60,000 bases of DNA, from contig CM060734.1 in NCBI GenBank assembly GCA_030704615.1, positions 21,950,001-22,010,000 on the forward strand, written 5' to 3'. Of this stretch, positions 24,600 through 36,466 are shown piece after piece; positions within the stretch are counted from its first letter, which is position 1; every line of letters begins with the position of its first letter. The position numbers and the translations under genes are program-made. Source of the DNA: Takakia lepidozioides (taxonomy: Eukaryota; Streptophyta; Takakiopsida; Takakiales; Takakiaceae). The notes under the pieces were generated by a model. The model ran no database searches. It had not been told where the DNA came from and saw nothing but the letters and a program-made list of their open reading frames with translations.

Positions 24600-27243
24600 G
24601 ACTTGGTGGGAACAGATAAACAGCTCGCAGCTCAGACAAAATCCTACATGGGGTCAGGATCTTGGCCTTAGATTGCGAGAAGGAAAGGTGACCACACTTT
24701 TAGGCCATCCCCTTTGGACTCAACCTCACTGACGATCAAAGAATGGGTCACATTATTGCCAAACTTCAAAAACTAATTGTGTATTGGGGTTCAAGACATC
24801 TCTCCCTTACTGGTAGGGCTCTTGTGACCAACCAATTCCTCCTAGCAAGTTTATGGTATTTCGCCTCCGTTTGGAGCCCTTCTGCGCCCCAAATCAATGA
24901 AATCAAGAAAACCATTAGAAACTTCATTTGGGGTGCCAACTCCTGGGAAACAAATCTGAGACCAGCAGTGTCTTGGGCCCTCCCCAAAAACAAGGGCGGC
25001 CTGGGTATCATTGACCCAGGTACTCAAATCAGTGCCCTGCTAGGTAAGTGGGTTGTTAGGCTTCTTGGGACTGTAGGAGGCTGGTGGAAACACTTGGTAT
25101 TCCAACACATCTCCACCAGCTCCCCTCCGAAATCCAAAGTATGTGGCCCTTCCCTATGGATCACACAAGGCTACAAACACAAATCCAAGGGTTCCCCTCT
25201 CTGGAAAGCAATTTGGGAAGTTTGGGGTTCGATCAGACCTCACCTCAGAAAGGAAAATCACAAACTATGACGAGGCCATGTGTCAATTCCTGACCCTCAA
25301 TACCAACACCCCCTCCTCATCCAAAAGTCAACAGCGGCAAAATTCTCATCTTGGGACAACCAATCCATCGCCCAAATTAAAGATATATGGGATGGGCACG
25401 CCTTCTTATCTCAGGATCAGATCAAACCAAATCGTAGGCCCCCTGAGGGGCAATTCAAGCTACCAGATGCCTCTCCAAAACATCCATGCCAACCGGCTCC
25501 AAACCCTCACCTCTGGGCCTAGACACTGTGGAGACTGGGTCACCTGCACATCCTCACCCAACAAGTCATGTACATCACTTCCACTCGGTATGATCCTGCC
25601 TCTCAGTAAACTAGACCTCTAAAATGTTCTCCACCTTGACTCAATGCAACCAATAGGATTTGCCAATGGTCCTCAGCAAACAAAGACTTGAACGTTGAAC
25701 CCTGTAGCACCCCCTGACCAAATCCTGGAATCTTGGCTTTCACTCCACCTTTTCCTCTGGATTGAAGGAGGCCCTTTAATGGGGCTGTCAGTGGACCCAA
25801 AAGAATGGTCGTGTAGCTTCTCAACCTCTCAACCTCCCTTTTTCAACTAGACAGCCAAGGCAGCCTACCGGACCTTACTTAAACTGCAACAATTTCAGGA
25901 AAAATGGAATTCAAAGTGGGTTGGCCATGGTCTCCATCAAGCCAAATGGGGCCTCATCTGGGCGAACATTATATGGAACAAGCTTAGACCTGCGAAAGTG
26001 GCAGCCTTTCTCTGGCAGCTAGCCAACAGGGTCCTTAAAGTTGGGGCATGGTTGAATTTCACAGAAGCGTTACTATGCAAATGCTGCCAACTGGGCATTG
26101 CCGAGTCATTGGAGCACTGCCTCCTCTACTGCTCCATACCCTCAAAAACCTGGCCGTTCATTCACACCATTATGCGGATTTTGTCACCAGGGCAACCATC
26201 GACTATTCACAAAGCTCCTCAATTACGATTATGTGCTTCAGAGAGTATATTGCCAGCGCCCAGTGTTTGACTCCCTTAGGTCGACACATGTGATATGCAC
26301 TGCAGCCCCGATCGGAAATAGGGGTTACAATGTCTATAACCGCGGACAAAATCAAACATCTGGAAAGCCAGGTGTCATTGGTCACTTGCCAGAGAAGAAG
26401 CTAGCCTCTCTAGTCTGTTAGATACTATATTTTTCCGTGAAGTTCAAGTTGAAGCAAGTAAGGCATGGGTGAAATTGTATGCAGACATCAGCAGGGATCC
26501 AGAAGCTGAACCTAGGCTCCTCCGCAAATTCCAAGGCACATGGGGCAAGGACGGAATTATCCTATGTTGGTGCGCTTCGTCGTCAAGCTGTCAATGGGCG
26601 AGGCATCCCCCTCTCAGCTGGCAAAGGTCCTCAACATCACTACCATGACTCACCTGAGTTCGAGAGAGAGAAATTAATTGGAAACACATTAACGGCAGGC
26701 ACTCAACCAGGCTCAGCTTCGATCGGTAGCTCAGTCCTCATTTTTGGGAGGCTAGCCAGTAAATGCAATCACCCTCCTCGCCATCTCCGTCCGCTGGCCT
26801 CCATGTTACTTACTTCTGCTAATTGACTCTCATTGCAAGCAATTTCTCACTCATCTATGTCTGCCGGTCCAGGCATAGCTTCCCCGACTTTGTCTTGCAA
26901 TTCTGCGTCGATGCCTCGCCTCAGGGTCCATTCTCAATGGTGGCCCCGCTGTCAGGCAGCCTTCCAAGGGGGCTCTAATTATTAAAGGCCACACAACATT
27001 CGATCTATGGAGCACACACCTCGTAGGCTCTAAATCTTTATTTGGCTTAGTCCTTGGGCTCTTCAGGGACCTAGCTAATGCTTTTCATCCAACTGGATGG
27101 TGCTCTCTCAGTAGGTATCTTTGGGTTCGTCCCTCGCCAGGCGACGTGTTTGCTTCATGGCCCTACGGGGTTTACTTTTTCCCCTTAAACAATAAAATGT
27201 TGGGGTTTCATTCCTTTTCTCCAAAATTAGAAATAAAATAAAA
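24600..27243 (+). mobile_element. L1-like LINE, 5'-truncated and decayed
   Basis: Starts inside ORF2 just after the polymerase core and keeps the thumb/connection region (SLTGRALVTNQFLLASLWYF, IRNFIWGA, GGLGIIDPGTQI), intact from 24743 to 25268. After frameshifts, the zf-RVT block follows at about 25960-26190 (VAAFLWQLANRVLK, CKCCQLGIAESLEHC). A 3' UTR of about 1 kb ends in an AAAAT-repeat tail at about 27230-27243. Stops and frameshifts make it non-coding. It is homologous domain for domain to the element at 31.5-35.9 kb. Confidence 0.88.
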
Positions 27244-27608
27244 TGTTACGGCACTTTTAATATTAATTATGATGACCAAGCCATGAAAAGCTACCCCTTC
27301 GCATTTGGAAGGTAGACACCTTTTAAGAGCCATGGCTTGGGCAACATGGGAGGGTTATGTAACCGGTTGTTTCAATGCCTCCTTTTTCTAAAAAGAGCTG
27401 AGCTGGAATCAGGTGAAAGTACCGTCAAGTTCCACGGTTGATTTAAGTTTTTACATTGTTCCTTTTTGGAATAAAATATATTTTCAATGAAAAAAACATG
27501 TTCTCAGAAGTTGTCACCAGTTGTGCACAATGTGTAGCCCCACTATTTGGTTGCTTTGAAGTACTGCAATACCAAACATCTGCATAGAGTATACTAAGTG
27601 ACAAGACA

Positions 27609-27780
27609 ACCAAGTTGTAGCTTGTAGCCCATTGGTAATGAGGACACACCACCTCGAAAGGGGTTGTGGGTTCAATATCATTAAGGTGTTCACCTTATAC
27701 TGGAAGACTACAGTATGTATGGAGAGGGATTTTGTCATGGCAGACGTCTCTCTAGTAGTTTAGTACATATATTATACATA
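27609..27780 (+). mobile_element. tRNA-derived SINE, second copy of the 7160 family
   Basis: Head TTGTAGCCCATTGGTAATG (box A-like) and GTTGTGGGTTCAAT (box B-like) are close to the copy at 7160. The body diverges and ends in a TA-rich tail near 27780. Two scattered copies with the same head and different flanks support a dispersed SINE family. Confidence 0.65.
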
Positions 27781-29071
27781 TTAGAGTGACAAGTGGCTAA
27801 TCTCTTAGTTTTCATCCATAAAAACTCAGAATATTAAGCCCTATGTCACTTTATAGATTTTTGTCCTCTTTCATGGTCACTTATTGCAAACCAATTGAGG
27901 TTTGAGGTGTTACAAGAGGATCAAACTGGCTTTGGCATTGATACTTGCAATGTGAAGCCAAAAACAAGTGGCTCGCGTATGGCTCCTCTTTGTGAACTTA
28001 TAGTGGATCCTTTCATCCATAATGAACTTGAAATTTCATCTATTTTCAATAACAGAGGTGACCTAAGGGAGTGGTTACCCGGAAAAGGCACAATTAGGGG
28101 CTAAGCGATATTTTCCACTGATGTGTCGTCTAAGAGGAGCCAGAAACAAATGGCTTATACAATACAATGGATTAGAGGAGTCAATTTTTCATGGAAAGAG
28201 ATATGTCTTTCATCAAATGCAATTTACTTTGTCAACTTCCTCACAAAATCAATTGTGCTTGTAAAAATTTAACATACCTTTGTTAACCCTGATCCATCCC
28301 TCTTTTGTGAACAAATTACAAACACATTATAACATCAATGGCCACCACTCAACAAATTACATAACTATTTTTTGCTTCGACATTATAAATTTTTTGGGCT
28401 CCATCCCTTTCCCCCAAAATAAATAAAGTTTGAGACTATGCAAAACTGTCAAGTGGGTTAAAACTAAAACTTGATTGAAGTAAATAAATAAACAATTGAG
28501 GAACTTTGTAGTATGAATCACCGGACTCACCGTTGTACTATAGATTAAATAATTTAACATGAAAAATAATACTTATACGCCACTGTAGATGATAATATAA
28601 ACAATCATCATCCCTGTAGAGTATAAAATGCAACCATACATTTCAATTCAAGTTACACATAAACATATCCATCATTATTTCAAATTAAATATATCTTAAA
28701 CATATTATAAAAATAATAAAACGTGATTATATGATTAGAAAAACCATAAACTCGTGATTTTTTAGAATAATTTATTTTATATATTCCAGTGTTGTATGGA
28801 TATTAAAGCTGCCCGTTGCGGGTATGAAAACACTTTGGGTTTTTCATTATCCTCAAGTTCCGGGCATAACCAACATGACAAACAGCAGGTCCAAGCCACT
28901 GTTGGGCGGGTATTGGGATAACAACAGCGGGATATCAACCAAAATACCTTCGTATCCAGAACCGGACCGGGTGATGTTGAGGAACTGGGTCAAGCATGCC
29001 CTAATACCCTCAATAGAAAACATCATTCTCATCCAAAAGAAACACAACTTGAAGCCTAAATAGATGCACAT
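27781..29071. other. AT-rich gene-free interval with LINE tail
   Basis: Mostly AT-rich. At 28385-28430, GGGCTCCATCCCTTTCCCCC followed by AAAATAAATAAAG resembles the 3' terminus of the L1-like elements and is probably a heavily truncated insertion. At 28788 a CAGTGTTGTATGG string resembles a hAT terminus but has no partner that I could find. Confidence 0.4.
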
Positions 29072-29310
29072 CAGCTGGTAGCTCAGCTGGTAAGTGCACA
29101 GTGTTGGTGGTTCGGGGTTCAAACCCGCTACCCTGCCTGGTGTGTGGATAGTTCGTGACAGGCTGGTCTGGTGGTGACGTTTCCACCTGTGTGCCTAATG
29201 GCCTATCTGAAAGGGGGTTAATTTCCCCCCCTCCTCAAGGGCCTGAATTGTGAGCAGTCGCTCCAGGTTTCCTTTTTGTGAAAAATAAAATAAAATAAAA
29301 TAAATAACAC
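29072..29310 (+). mobile_element. tRNA-derived SINE with AAAAT tail
   Basis: Box A-like TAGCTCAGCTGG near 29087 and box B-like GGTTCAAACCC about 30 bp later give a clear pol III promoter. A unique body of about 150 bp follows, ending in four AAAAT repeats. The head differs from the 7160/27609 family. The tail matches the AAAAT tails of the L1-like LINEs here, which suggests LINE-assisted mobilisation. No clear target duplication was found. Confidence 0.75.
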
Positions 29311-29843
29311 TATAAATAACACAGGTGAAGGCTGAAGGGATGTAGAACGCTCCGTACATTCTGCGGTGAGAGGTGTTGGGACTTGGCTTAGAGAGGACTT
29401 GGGCTAAGCTCCCGACCCACCACAAACAAACGTTCTTCCCAGTCCCTCTTCCCATCCCTCTTCTTCACCTTGGATGGTCTACATCCTTGCGTGGACTCCC
29501 CCTCCTTCCTTAACTCTTCGGCGGCGTGCGTTCATGCCTTTTGTCCCTTTCTACTTATGAGATCTCATTGAAGTATGTGTTCACATGCCTGCATGTAAAC
29601 TGATGTGCAGCTTTGGCGCCCTCCCAGCTCACTACTGTCACATCTCGTTGAATTTTGCTACTTGGTGAGTTCCATGTGCAACACTTCAGCGAGCTATTCT
29701 GGATTTGGTCTTAGCTCAATAATGAGCCTCTAACCTCCTCCCTTCTCCTTGGCTTCTCGCTCTTCCGTCTCTCTTCACTGGCTCCCTCCCACTTCTGTCT
29801 TCTCTCCTTGGTGCATCACTGCGTCTTGATATGGGACCTTTTG

Positions 29844-30212
29844 TTAACGCGATCTCTGGCGGCTCTGAGTTCGACTTGCCGTGGTTCCAGACCATATAGG
29901 GACCACAGGAGAAACCGGAACAACTCTCGCCATTCTGGTCAGGGTGTGCTGGCCAGCAATGCTCCCTATGTGTCTTCTACCCCAAACAAACACGTCGAAG
30001 TCTGCAGTGAGGTGGTGGTTGCACAGCTTGAAGATCAGCAAACTCTCCAGCTTGATATGAGCATTATCAAAGGCCACTCTAAACTGCTCTCGGAGTAGGG
30101 AATCTTGATCCACTTCCCCGGAAGGATTTGTGACCGCCATTGGGCTCACACGTGGACCATTGAGCACTTGGGGGCAGACGGTGGCCTCACCCCGCACGTA
30201 AAGCACTGCCAA
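29844..30212 (-). CDS. Unrecognised open frame, possible exon
   Basis: I do not recognise it. 122 codons are open on the minus strand without an ATG near the upstream end. The composition is protein-like (REQFRVAFDNAHIKLESLLIF) for the first 75 residues, then becomes Arg/Ser-rich and less convincing. It could be an internal or terminal exon of a lost gene or of a transposon. Splice sites were not resolved. Confidence 0.22.
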   Translation of the reverse strand: MAVLYVRGEATVCPQVLNGPRVSPMAVTNPSGEVDQDSLLREQFRVAFDNAHIKLESLLIFKLCNHHLTADFDVFVWGRRHIGSIAGQHTLTRMARVVPVSPVVPIWSGTTASRTQSRQRSR

Positions 30213-30410
30213 AAAATTATGTTTGTATTTATCGTGCCGTTAGAAAGAAGAATTCATCCGGGTGCATTCCATCTGCACCCCATCAGCTCTCTCGAGTGCA
30301 TTCCGAAATGCAAAATGCATCGGTCATTAGATTTCTTAAAAAAAAATTGGCATTTCTTTACCGAGAAGATTACGCTTACCCAACGAGTGGACTGCAAGCG
30401 TGGGAGCCTT

Positions 30411-30443
30411 GCCGGTACGGTCGTCGGGGATGGCCGTACCGGC
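30411..30443. repeat. Short perfect inverted repeat
   Basis: GCCGGTACGG is repeated in inverted form 13 nt later (30434-30443), forming a GC-rich 10-bp stem. A second small hairpin, GGGTGCA...TGCACCC, lies about 150 bp upstream. Both may belong to a decayed foldback element. Confidence 0.5.
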
Positions 30444-30689
30444 GACGTTCCGGGCAGGGCGCGCTGTCAAATCCCCACCTCCCACTGCTCCCCTCTCACC
30501 TGCGAGCCTGTATTTTAGGATAAACCATTAAAAATCAGAGTCTAGGCATGAAACGGCTGGTAGTGTGGTGGAAAGGTGATACGCAGTATGATGACGAGGT
30601 ATGAGGTTGAAAATGTTGTAGTTTGATGATGATGAGTGATTGATTGCACATGCAACTAAATTGAACTTTTTCATCTCCAAAATATTTTT

Positions 30690-31290
30690 AAGTCCAAGCA
30701 CTCCGCTCCCCTGTTCCCAATGTCCGCTCATCTATCCCCTCCTTGTTCCCAGGCCCGCCCCTATGCCTGTCCCTTGTCCTCGCTCCCCTATTCCCGGTCC
30801 CCGCTCCTTTCCTTGCCCTCTAAAATGCGGCTCGCTCCCCTGTTCCCGGTCCCCGCTCCTCGCCCTCTGGAACGTGCTCGCTCCCCTGTTCATGGTCCCC
30901 GCTCCCCTCCTCGCCTTATGGAATACGGCTCGCTTCCTGGTCCCTGGTCCCCTCCCGCCCTATGGAATATGGCTCGCTCCCCTATTCCCGGACCATTCTG
31001 GTTCCGCCTTGTCCGCAACTTCGAGCAATAGCACATTGAAAACTTAAACATAACCTCGAATAGCATCTGTTTGCTTTAAGTTCCTCATTTTGTCCCGGGC
31101 GAGCCTCCTCGCGCTGTGGAACAAGGCTCGTTCCCCTATTGCTAGTCCTCGCTCCCCTTCTCGCTCCCCTGTCCCAATGGGGAGGAGCTGGGAACAAGGG
31201 AGCAAACTTGGGGAATATTTGGGAACATGTCCTAAAGGTGGGGAGCATGAGGAGGGAACAGGAGCATTCCCCACCTTTCCAAATGGTGAT
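30690..31290. repeat. GC-rich repeat with inverted organisation
   Basis: The left two thirds carry many degenerate copies of GCTCCCCTGTTCCCGG-type units (about 25-60 bp apart). The right end carries the complementary form (GGGAACAAGGGAGC, GAGGGAACAGGAGC). A dense subterminal repeat in opposite orientation at the two ends is typical of non-autonomous hAT-like elements, but I could not define matching termini or a target duplication. The open frames here are repeat artefacts. Confidence 0.45.
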
Positions 31291-31394
31291 GAGATTTGAC
31301 TGGTAGGCTGTCGGAGCCTCTCGGAGCCCCACCATCTCACACGCTTGCCTTAAACTCGTCGGGTAAGCATAGTCTCTTCATTTCTTTACGCAGT

Positions 31395-31503
31395 GTGATG
31401 CCCCTCATGTCGGGCATTCCCCGATTTTCAGGCCTTCCCTTCGGGCTACCGCCATCGGCGTCACGCCCTTAAATCCGGGAATGCCCTCCATTCAGGGCAT
31501 TAC
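31395..31503. mobile_element. Short foldback (MITE-like) element
   Basis: Two 33-bp arms, 31395-31427 and 31471-31503, are inverted copies of each other with 26 of 33 positions matching. They include GGGCATTCCC, and a 43-nt GC-rich loop separates them. No target-site duplication could be assigned. Confidence 0.55.
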
Positions 31504-32090
31504 CCTATAGTTTTGCCATTCTCTAGGCAGAGGCTTCTTCTCCATTATATTTAGCTCTTCTGAATTTGCAGCTAGAGCCCTCAAGTTTAATGTCAGGAGA
31601 TCTAGGTATCGTGTGCACATTTTCCCCTGGTCAGCAGATTGGGGACACAAGTTGGGAGTTACCTGCAAACCTCGGGTGATAGCTCTTCCTATCTCCCTGA
31701 GAACTACTTGCACTCCCTCCCGGAGATCAGGGCACACTTTGGTACTCACATTGGATCGATGAATGTTAATGACCTCGAGGAGAATGACCTCCTCAACATT
31801 GATTCGGAGGCACACATGGATACTCAATGGGACACTCGAATCCCCAAAATACCTATTCCCCAAGGCTTCGACCACGCTAGGATATCTGCTTCCCTTGCTC
31901 TCACTCACGCCTTCCTAAGAGGCAGGGGGGGTCTACAAGCTAAATACTTCCCACCTTCGAATAACATCCTTCGTTGAAAGCCTCAAGAAAGCCTGGTTGG
32001 AGGCTGGAAGGCAACATCCTTGCCCGCTCCAAAGATTTGGTGAGAAACTGGCTGCAACCTCTAAACTAAGCCAAAATATGAGCAAGGATA

Positions 32091-34288
32091 TTGCAGCCTC
32101 TCAGAAAAAGAAAGTCCAAGCCCTTAGCAAAATGCCTTGGCATCTGTCAAAAGAAAATTGAGGCTAGCACCTGTGATGATCACACCTTTCAGACTTACCT
32201 TGAGGCGCGCCAAAACTTGGACAGCTTCCATCTCCTCCAAGAAAACAAAATGAAACTACAAGCTGGCATAAACTGGTCAACAAAGGGTGAAAAGATGTCA
32301 AAATACTTCTTCCAGAAAATGAAGCTTCGCAGGGCTCTGCAGACCATCTCCGAGCTCTACACAGATAATGCGGGATCCAAATCCTCCAACCCTAAACTTA
32401 TGTGTGTGGCGGCCTCCAGCCACTTCACTGCTCTCTTCCATTCTGACCCCAAATACCCTACTTACCAGGTCCATTTGCAACAATGCCTCGACTCTGTCCC
32501 TCAGCAGCTGCTGCCCGCCGACTCACCTGACCTCGCCGCAGAGTTCACTGAACAAGAGTTGGAGGAAGCGCTTAAACTGATGAACAACAACAAGGCACCT
32601 GGCCTAGACGGCATTCCGGTAGAATTCTACAAAGTGTTATGGCCTGTTTTATCAAAAGACTTTTGTGATTTGGCCAACAAAATCAAGACTTCTGGTCAGA
32701 TGCCAGTCTTTGACTCAGGGTGTCATCACTCTGCTCTACAAGAAAGGAGAAAGAGCCAACATTGGGAACTTTAGACCCATCACTCTTCTTAATGTCGCTT
32801 ACAAAATCATTGCTAAAACATTGGCTCTCCGAATTCAACCTCTGCTCCCTACTCTTATCAGGACTAGCCAAACCGGTTTCATCAAAGGAAGATATATCCT
32901 TGACAATGTCATTTTGGCGCAAGAGGCGTCGTCCTATACCTCCCGATCTAGCAAAGCCCTGGCTCTTCTACTGCTTGATTTCGAAAAGGCCTTTGATAGA
33001 GTGGACTGGACATTTCTCTTGGCAGTCCTAAAGAGAGCAAGCCTTCTTGATGGGTTCTGTCAATGGGTGAGCATTCTTTTGGAAGGGGCCACAAGCCGCG
33101 TGCTGATCAATGGTCACCTCTCCAAATCTTTCCAGCTCCACAGATCGGTAAGGCAGGGGTGTTCGCTGGCCCCCTTCCTCTTCCTATTCGTAGCTGATAC
33201 CTTTGGTTACATGCTGGAAAACAATGCCCAAGTGAATGGCCTCAAAATCCAGAACCCGAAAACCAAGCTATGGGGTCAAGTTAAAGACTCCATGTTTGTT
33301 GATATACCTTCCTGCTTCTCGAACCCAACCCCTCCACCTTGGCAGCCGCGGAATCTACACTCATGCAGTTTTGCAGGGTCTCTGGTTTTAGGGTCAACTG
33401 GTCAAAGACAAAGGAGCTTCTCTTGGGAGACCTCTCTAAATCAGCCATTGGGACTAACCCAAATTGGGGGAACATCTGGGCCTTGTTTGGCTCAAGGAAG
33501 GGGAACCAACAACAGTTCTGGGTCATACCTTTGGCATCAACCTCACTGACGAGCAAAGGATGGGCCCCACCATTCAAAAGCTAAAAAAGAAACTGGCCTA
33601 TTGGGGCTCATGCGACCTATCGATCACGGGAAGGGCACTTGTGGCTAACCAGATCCTCATGGCAGGCATCTGGTACTTTGCCTCAGCCTGGGGCCCAAAC
33701 TCCAAATTTTTAAATGAAGTCAAAAGATTAATCAGAAACTTCATATGGGGAGCGGGCTCTTCCTCAGAGAATAAGAGACCCCACGTCTCTTGGCGGCAGA
33801 TCTGCCTCCCTAGAAAATTGGGAGGCTTGGGAGTCCTGGACCCGGAAACCCAGATTAAAGGCCTGCTTGGAAAATGGCTCCCTAGATTCGTTGGCCCAAA
33901 GGGAGGCTGGTGGAAACTTCTTCTGGCTGGCACTATTGAGGCTTCATCACCGGGCCCTACCATTGTCTGGCCAGCCTCCAACCGTTGGATAGTTCAAGGC
34001 TTCAACCACAAAACCCCTGGTTCGCATCTATGGGGCTCCATCTGGTCTACTTGGAATTGTTTCAGACCCTTCTTGGTAAAAAATGAGCCCGCCACCTTCC
34101 AGGAGACTTTGAGACAACCTATTTTCCTCAATTCTGCCAACCCATCCAGCGAAGAAAAGAGTGAAGCCAGGAAATGGGTAGAATGGGAGTCCAGGGGGAT
34201 TGCTACAATTAGGAATCTTTGGGTCAGCACTCCAAATTCCCTTCAGCAGGCGCTGGGTGCAAGGTGCCTCAGATCTGGCATCACATAA
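32091..34288 (+). pseudogene. L1-like reverse transcriptase, frameshifted
   Basis: Three overlapping frames must be joined: 32091-32774, 32665-33549 and 33464-34288. Conserved blocks are NNNKAPGLDGIPVEFYK, FRPITLLNVAYKIIAK, TGFIKGRYILDN, LLDFEKAFDRVDW (first catalytic Asp) and RQGCSLAPFLF. At the second catalytic site (about 33295) the expected FADD reads FVDI beside a frameshift, so one of the paired Asp residues is lost. Downstream, FRVNWSKTKELLL and RALVANQILMAGIWYFA resume in other frames. Confidence 0.85.
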
Positions 34289-34511
34289 ATTATTGAGTCT
34301 ATCCCTAACTCTTGGAAACTACTGTTAAAAGATGGGCCTGCACCCTTCTCACCTCACCTTTGGGTTCTCTCCAATCCTCCCTCTCTTAATATCCTTCATC
34401 TCACTGGCATGAATACCCACTCTGTTACTGGCTACGAATTCTCTGCGGATCCCCTCACAGGCTTCCTTTCTTTATCATCTCTGTAGACTACCCACCACCC
34501 CCTCCTCCCTC

Positions 34512-35120
34512 GTGTCTCCTGCTCGTATCTATTTATGGTCTGACAAATCCAGACCCCTTGACCCAATGGCTCCAGTGGTTCCTCCAATCCTCCCGTGGTT
34601 GAAAAGCACTAAATTTGTAGGTATAGACATTCCCTCCCTGCAGCTTGACCCGGCTGAATGGAATTGGAAATTTCAGAACGACTACCACCCCTTCTTCTCC
34701 TATTATGCAAAGAAAGCGTACAGATCCCTATTGAGCGCTAAACCTCTCTTTGCAAAATGGAATGAAAGATGGAGTCACGAAAACTTTGCTAATGAAAACT
34801 GGAAGTGTATCTGGGCTGTCATCTGGGAAAAAACCAAATCAGCTAAGGTCAGTGCCTTCCTGTGGCAAATAACCAACAAGGTTCTAAAAGTGGGCTAGTT
34901 CTTGAACTTCAGAGATGCTCTGCTCTGTCAATGCTGCAATATAGGGATCATTGAATCCCTTGAACACTGCCTGATTGATTGGGTTGCTCCTCGTACTGTA
35001 TGGCCCTTGGTGATAAGATTCTACCAGGCCTGGGGCCTAATGCCTCTACTGCCAGTGCCCATGTTACTGAACTATGACAAAAGGGGCAAAGAAATGGTTT
35101 GGGCAATGCCCTGTGTTTGA
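34512..35120 (+). pseudogene. LINE zf-RVT domain fragment
   Basis: Encodes KVSAFLWQITNKVLKVG, a stop at 34896-34898, then CQCCNIGIIESLEHC in the same frame. This is the terminal zinc-binding block of plant L1 ORF2. The equivalent block is present in the element at 25960. Confidence 0.8.
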
Positions 35121-35885
35121 AGCACTAAGGACTGCCACCCTTTGGAACTTATGCAAAAGCAGATGTGCATGGATCTTGGACAACGACAATACCTCTCCCA
35201 CTGCACTACTCACATTGGTTTTCTTTGACCTTAAAGTGGCAACTAAGAAAGCCTGGGCGGTTGTGTGTGCAGATCAGGTCGCCAAGAAGCCACAACGTCA
35301 GCCAGCGCTCCTCCATGCTTTCCGCTCGACTTGGGGGAAGCTGGGGATCATTTATCAATGCTCTGATGAGCTCTCCTGTGTGTGGACAGATTCAATCCCC
35401 GATTGTTGGAGAGGGCACAGATCTAGCCTATTCAGCTTCCCCAGAATTTGAGTGATCAGAGGTCAACTGGAAATACATCAGGCCCTCCACGAGCGCCAGG
35501 CTTCATTTTCATAGGTAGATTGTAGCCTGGGTCACTCTCTACGAGCTGTTCATCTGCCTTGTTTCGCGTAGTTTCGCTAGGGGCAATCTTGCTAGGTTCC
35601 CATCAGCATCCATTCTACTGTAACTGTTTCAACAACCTGCTGTAGACATCTGTTCTGTTCGCTAAGGCCCTCATGACCCTCTGTCATGGCCCTCTGTCTT
35701 TGGACTTGTCTTCTTCTCGTGTTCTTGCTCGGGAGTTATCCAACACAGTCCACCGTGAGTACACTACATGCCTCATGGCAGCCTTCGAGCACCCCAGGAT
35801 TTTAATTTTTTTCCCTACAAATAATTCCAATAAAGCTTCAAGGGCTACCTCCCCTTTCCCTTAAAAAAATAAAATAAAATAAAAT

Positions 35886-36434
35886 CAGTAAGGTAGTCAA
35901 TTCTGACCGCGGACGACCGCAAAGAAAGGCCCACGAAACATGTCACCCCATTCTGCCCCCTAACTTGTAAGAGACGTATCAAGCAGCAGAGTCGACTACC
36001 TACCGACAAATGCCAACGGTAAAAGTGAAGTGAAGTTTGTAACCACGCAGCCTCCACGTTGCTCATCTACCCTTCTTGCTGTGAAGGGAGAGTGGAAACA
36101 CCCCTCCGCCCACCTCCCTTGACTTGTACCACCTACCCGGAACTTCCACCCTAATGGAATATAGAATATACTCCTTCTATATGATGTATAAATAATTAAA
36201 CATGTTAATACATAATAACTGGAAAAATAAATCGATGCTTCACTCGCTGTTTCCACGTGAGCTAAGGAGTTAGCGGCACCCGTGTGATCCTGGGCTCCAA
36301 TTCTTCCGGCCACATTGTACTCTTGTGTAGTCGGTGAATGTGAGTAATGTGTGAGAAAGGAAGGGGGGTGCCGCGGTGGGGACGTGGCAGTTTCCTGGCA
36401 GACAGACTCGCTCACACAAAAGGGGCTGCGAAGG

Positions 36435-36466
<32 letters not shown>

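Larger units (their letters stand above)
31530..35885 (+). mobile_element. L1-like LINE with endonuclease deleted
   Basis: The order of parts is as follows. An ORF1-like segment (about 31560-31975) has a PWSADWG and LPEIRAHFGTHIGS pattern resembling the DUF4283 region of plant LINEs. It is joined directly to the ORF2 linker at about 31976 without an endonuclease domain. Reverse transcriptase lies at about 32560-33350, thumb/connection at 33560-33900, and zf-RVT at 34790-34990. A 3' UTR follows, with an AAAAT-repeat tail at 35860-35885. The plant L1 plan is clear, but the endonuclease loss, frameshifts and stops make it inactive. Confidence 0.88.

Noticed and set aside
28788-29060. hAT-like terminus CAGTGTTGTATGG with GCGGGTAT motifs
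   Set aside because: No inverted partner or target duplication within several hundred bases.
30640-31340. Pro/Arg-rich open frames on both strands
   Set aside because: They follow the GC-rich repeat unit; overlapping frames on both strands are equally open.
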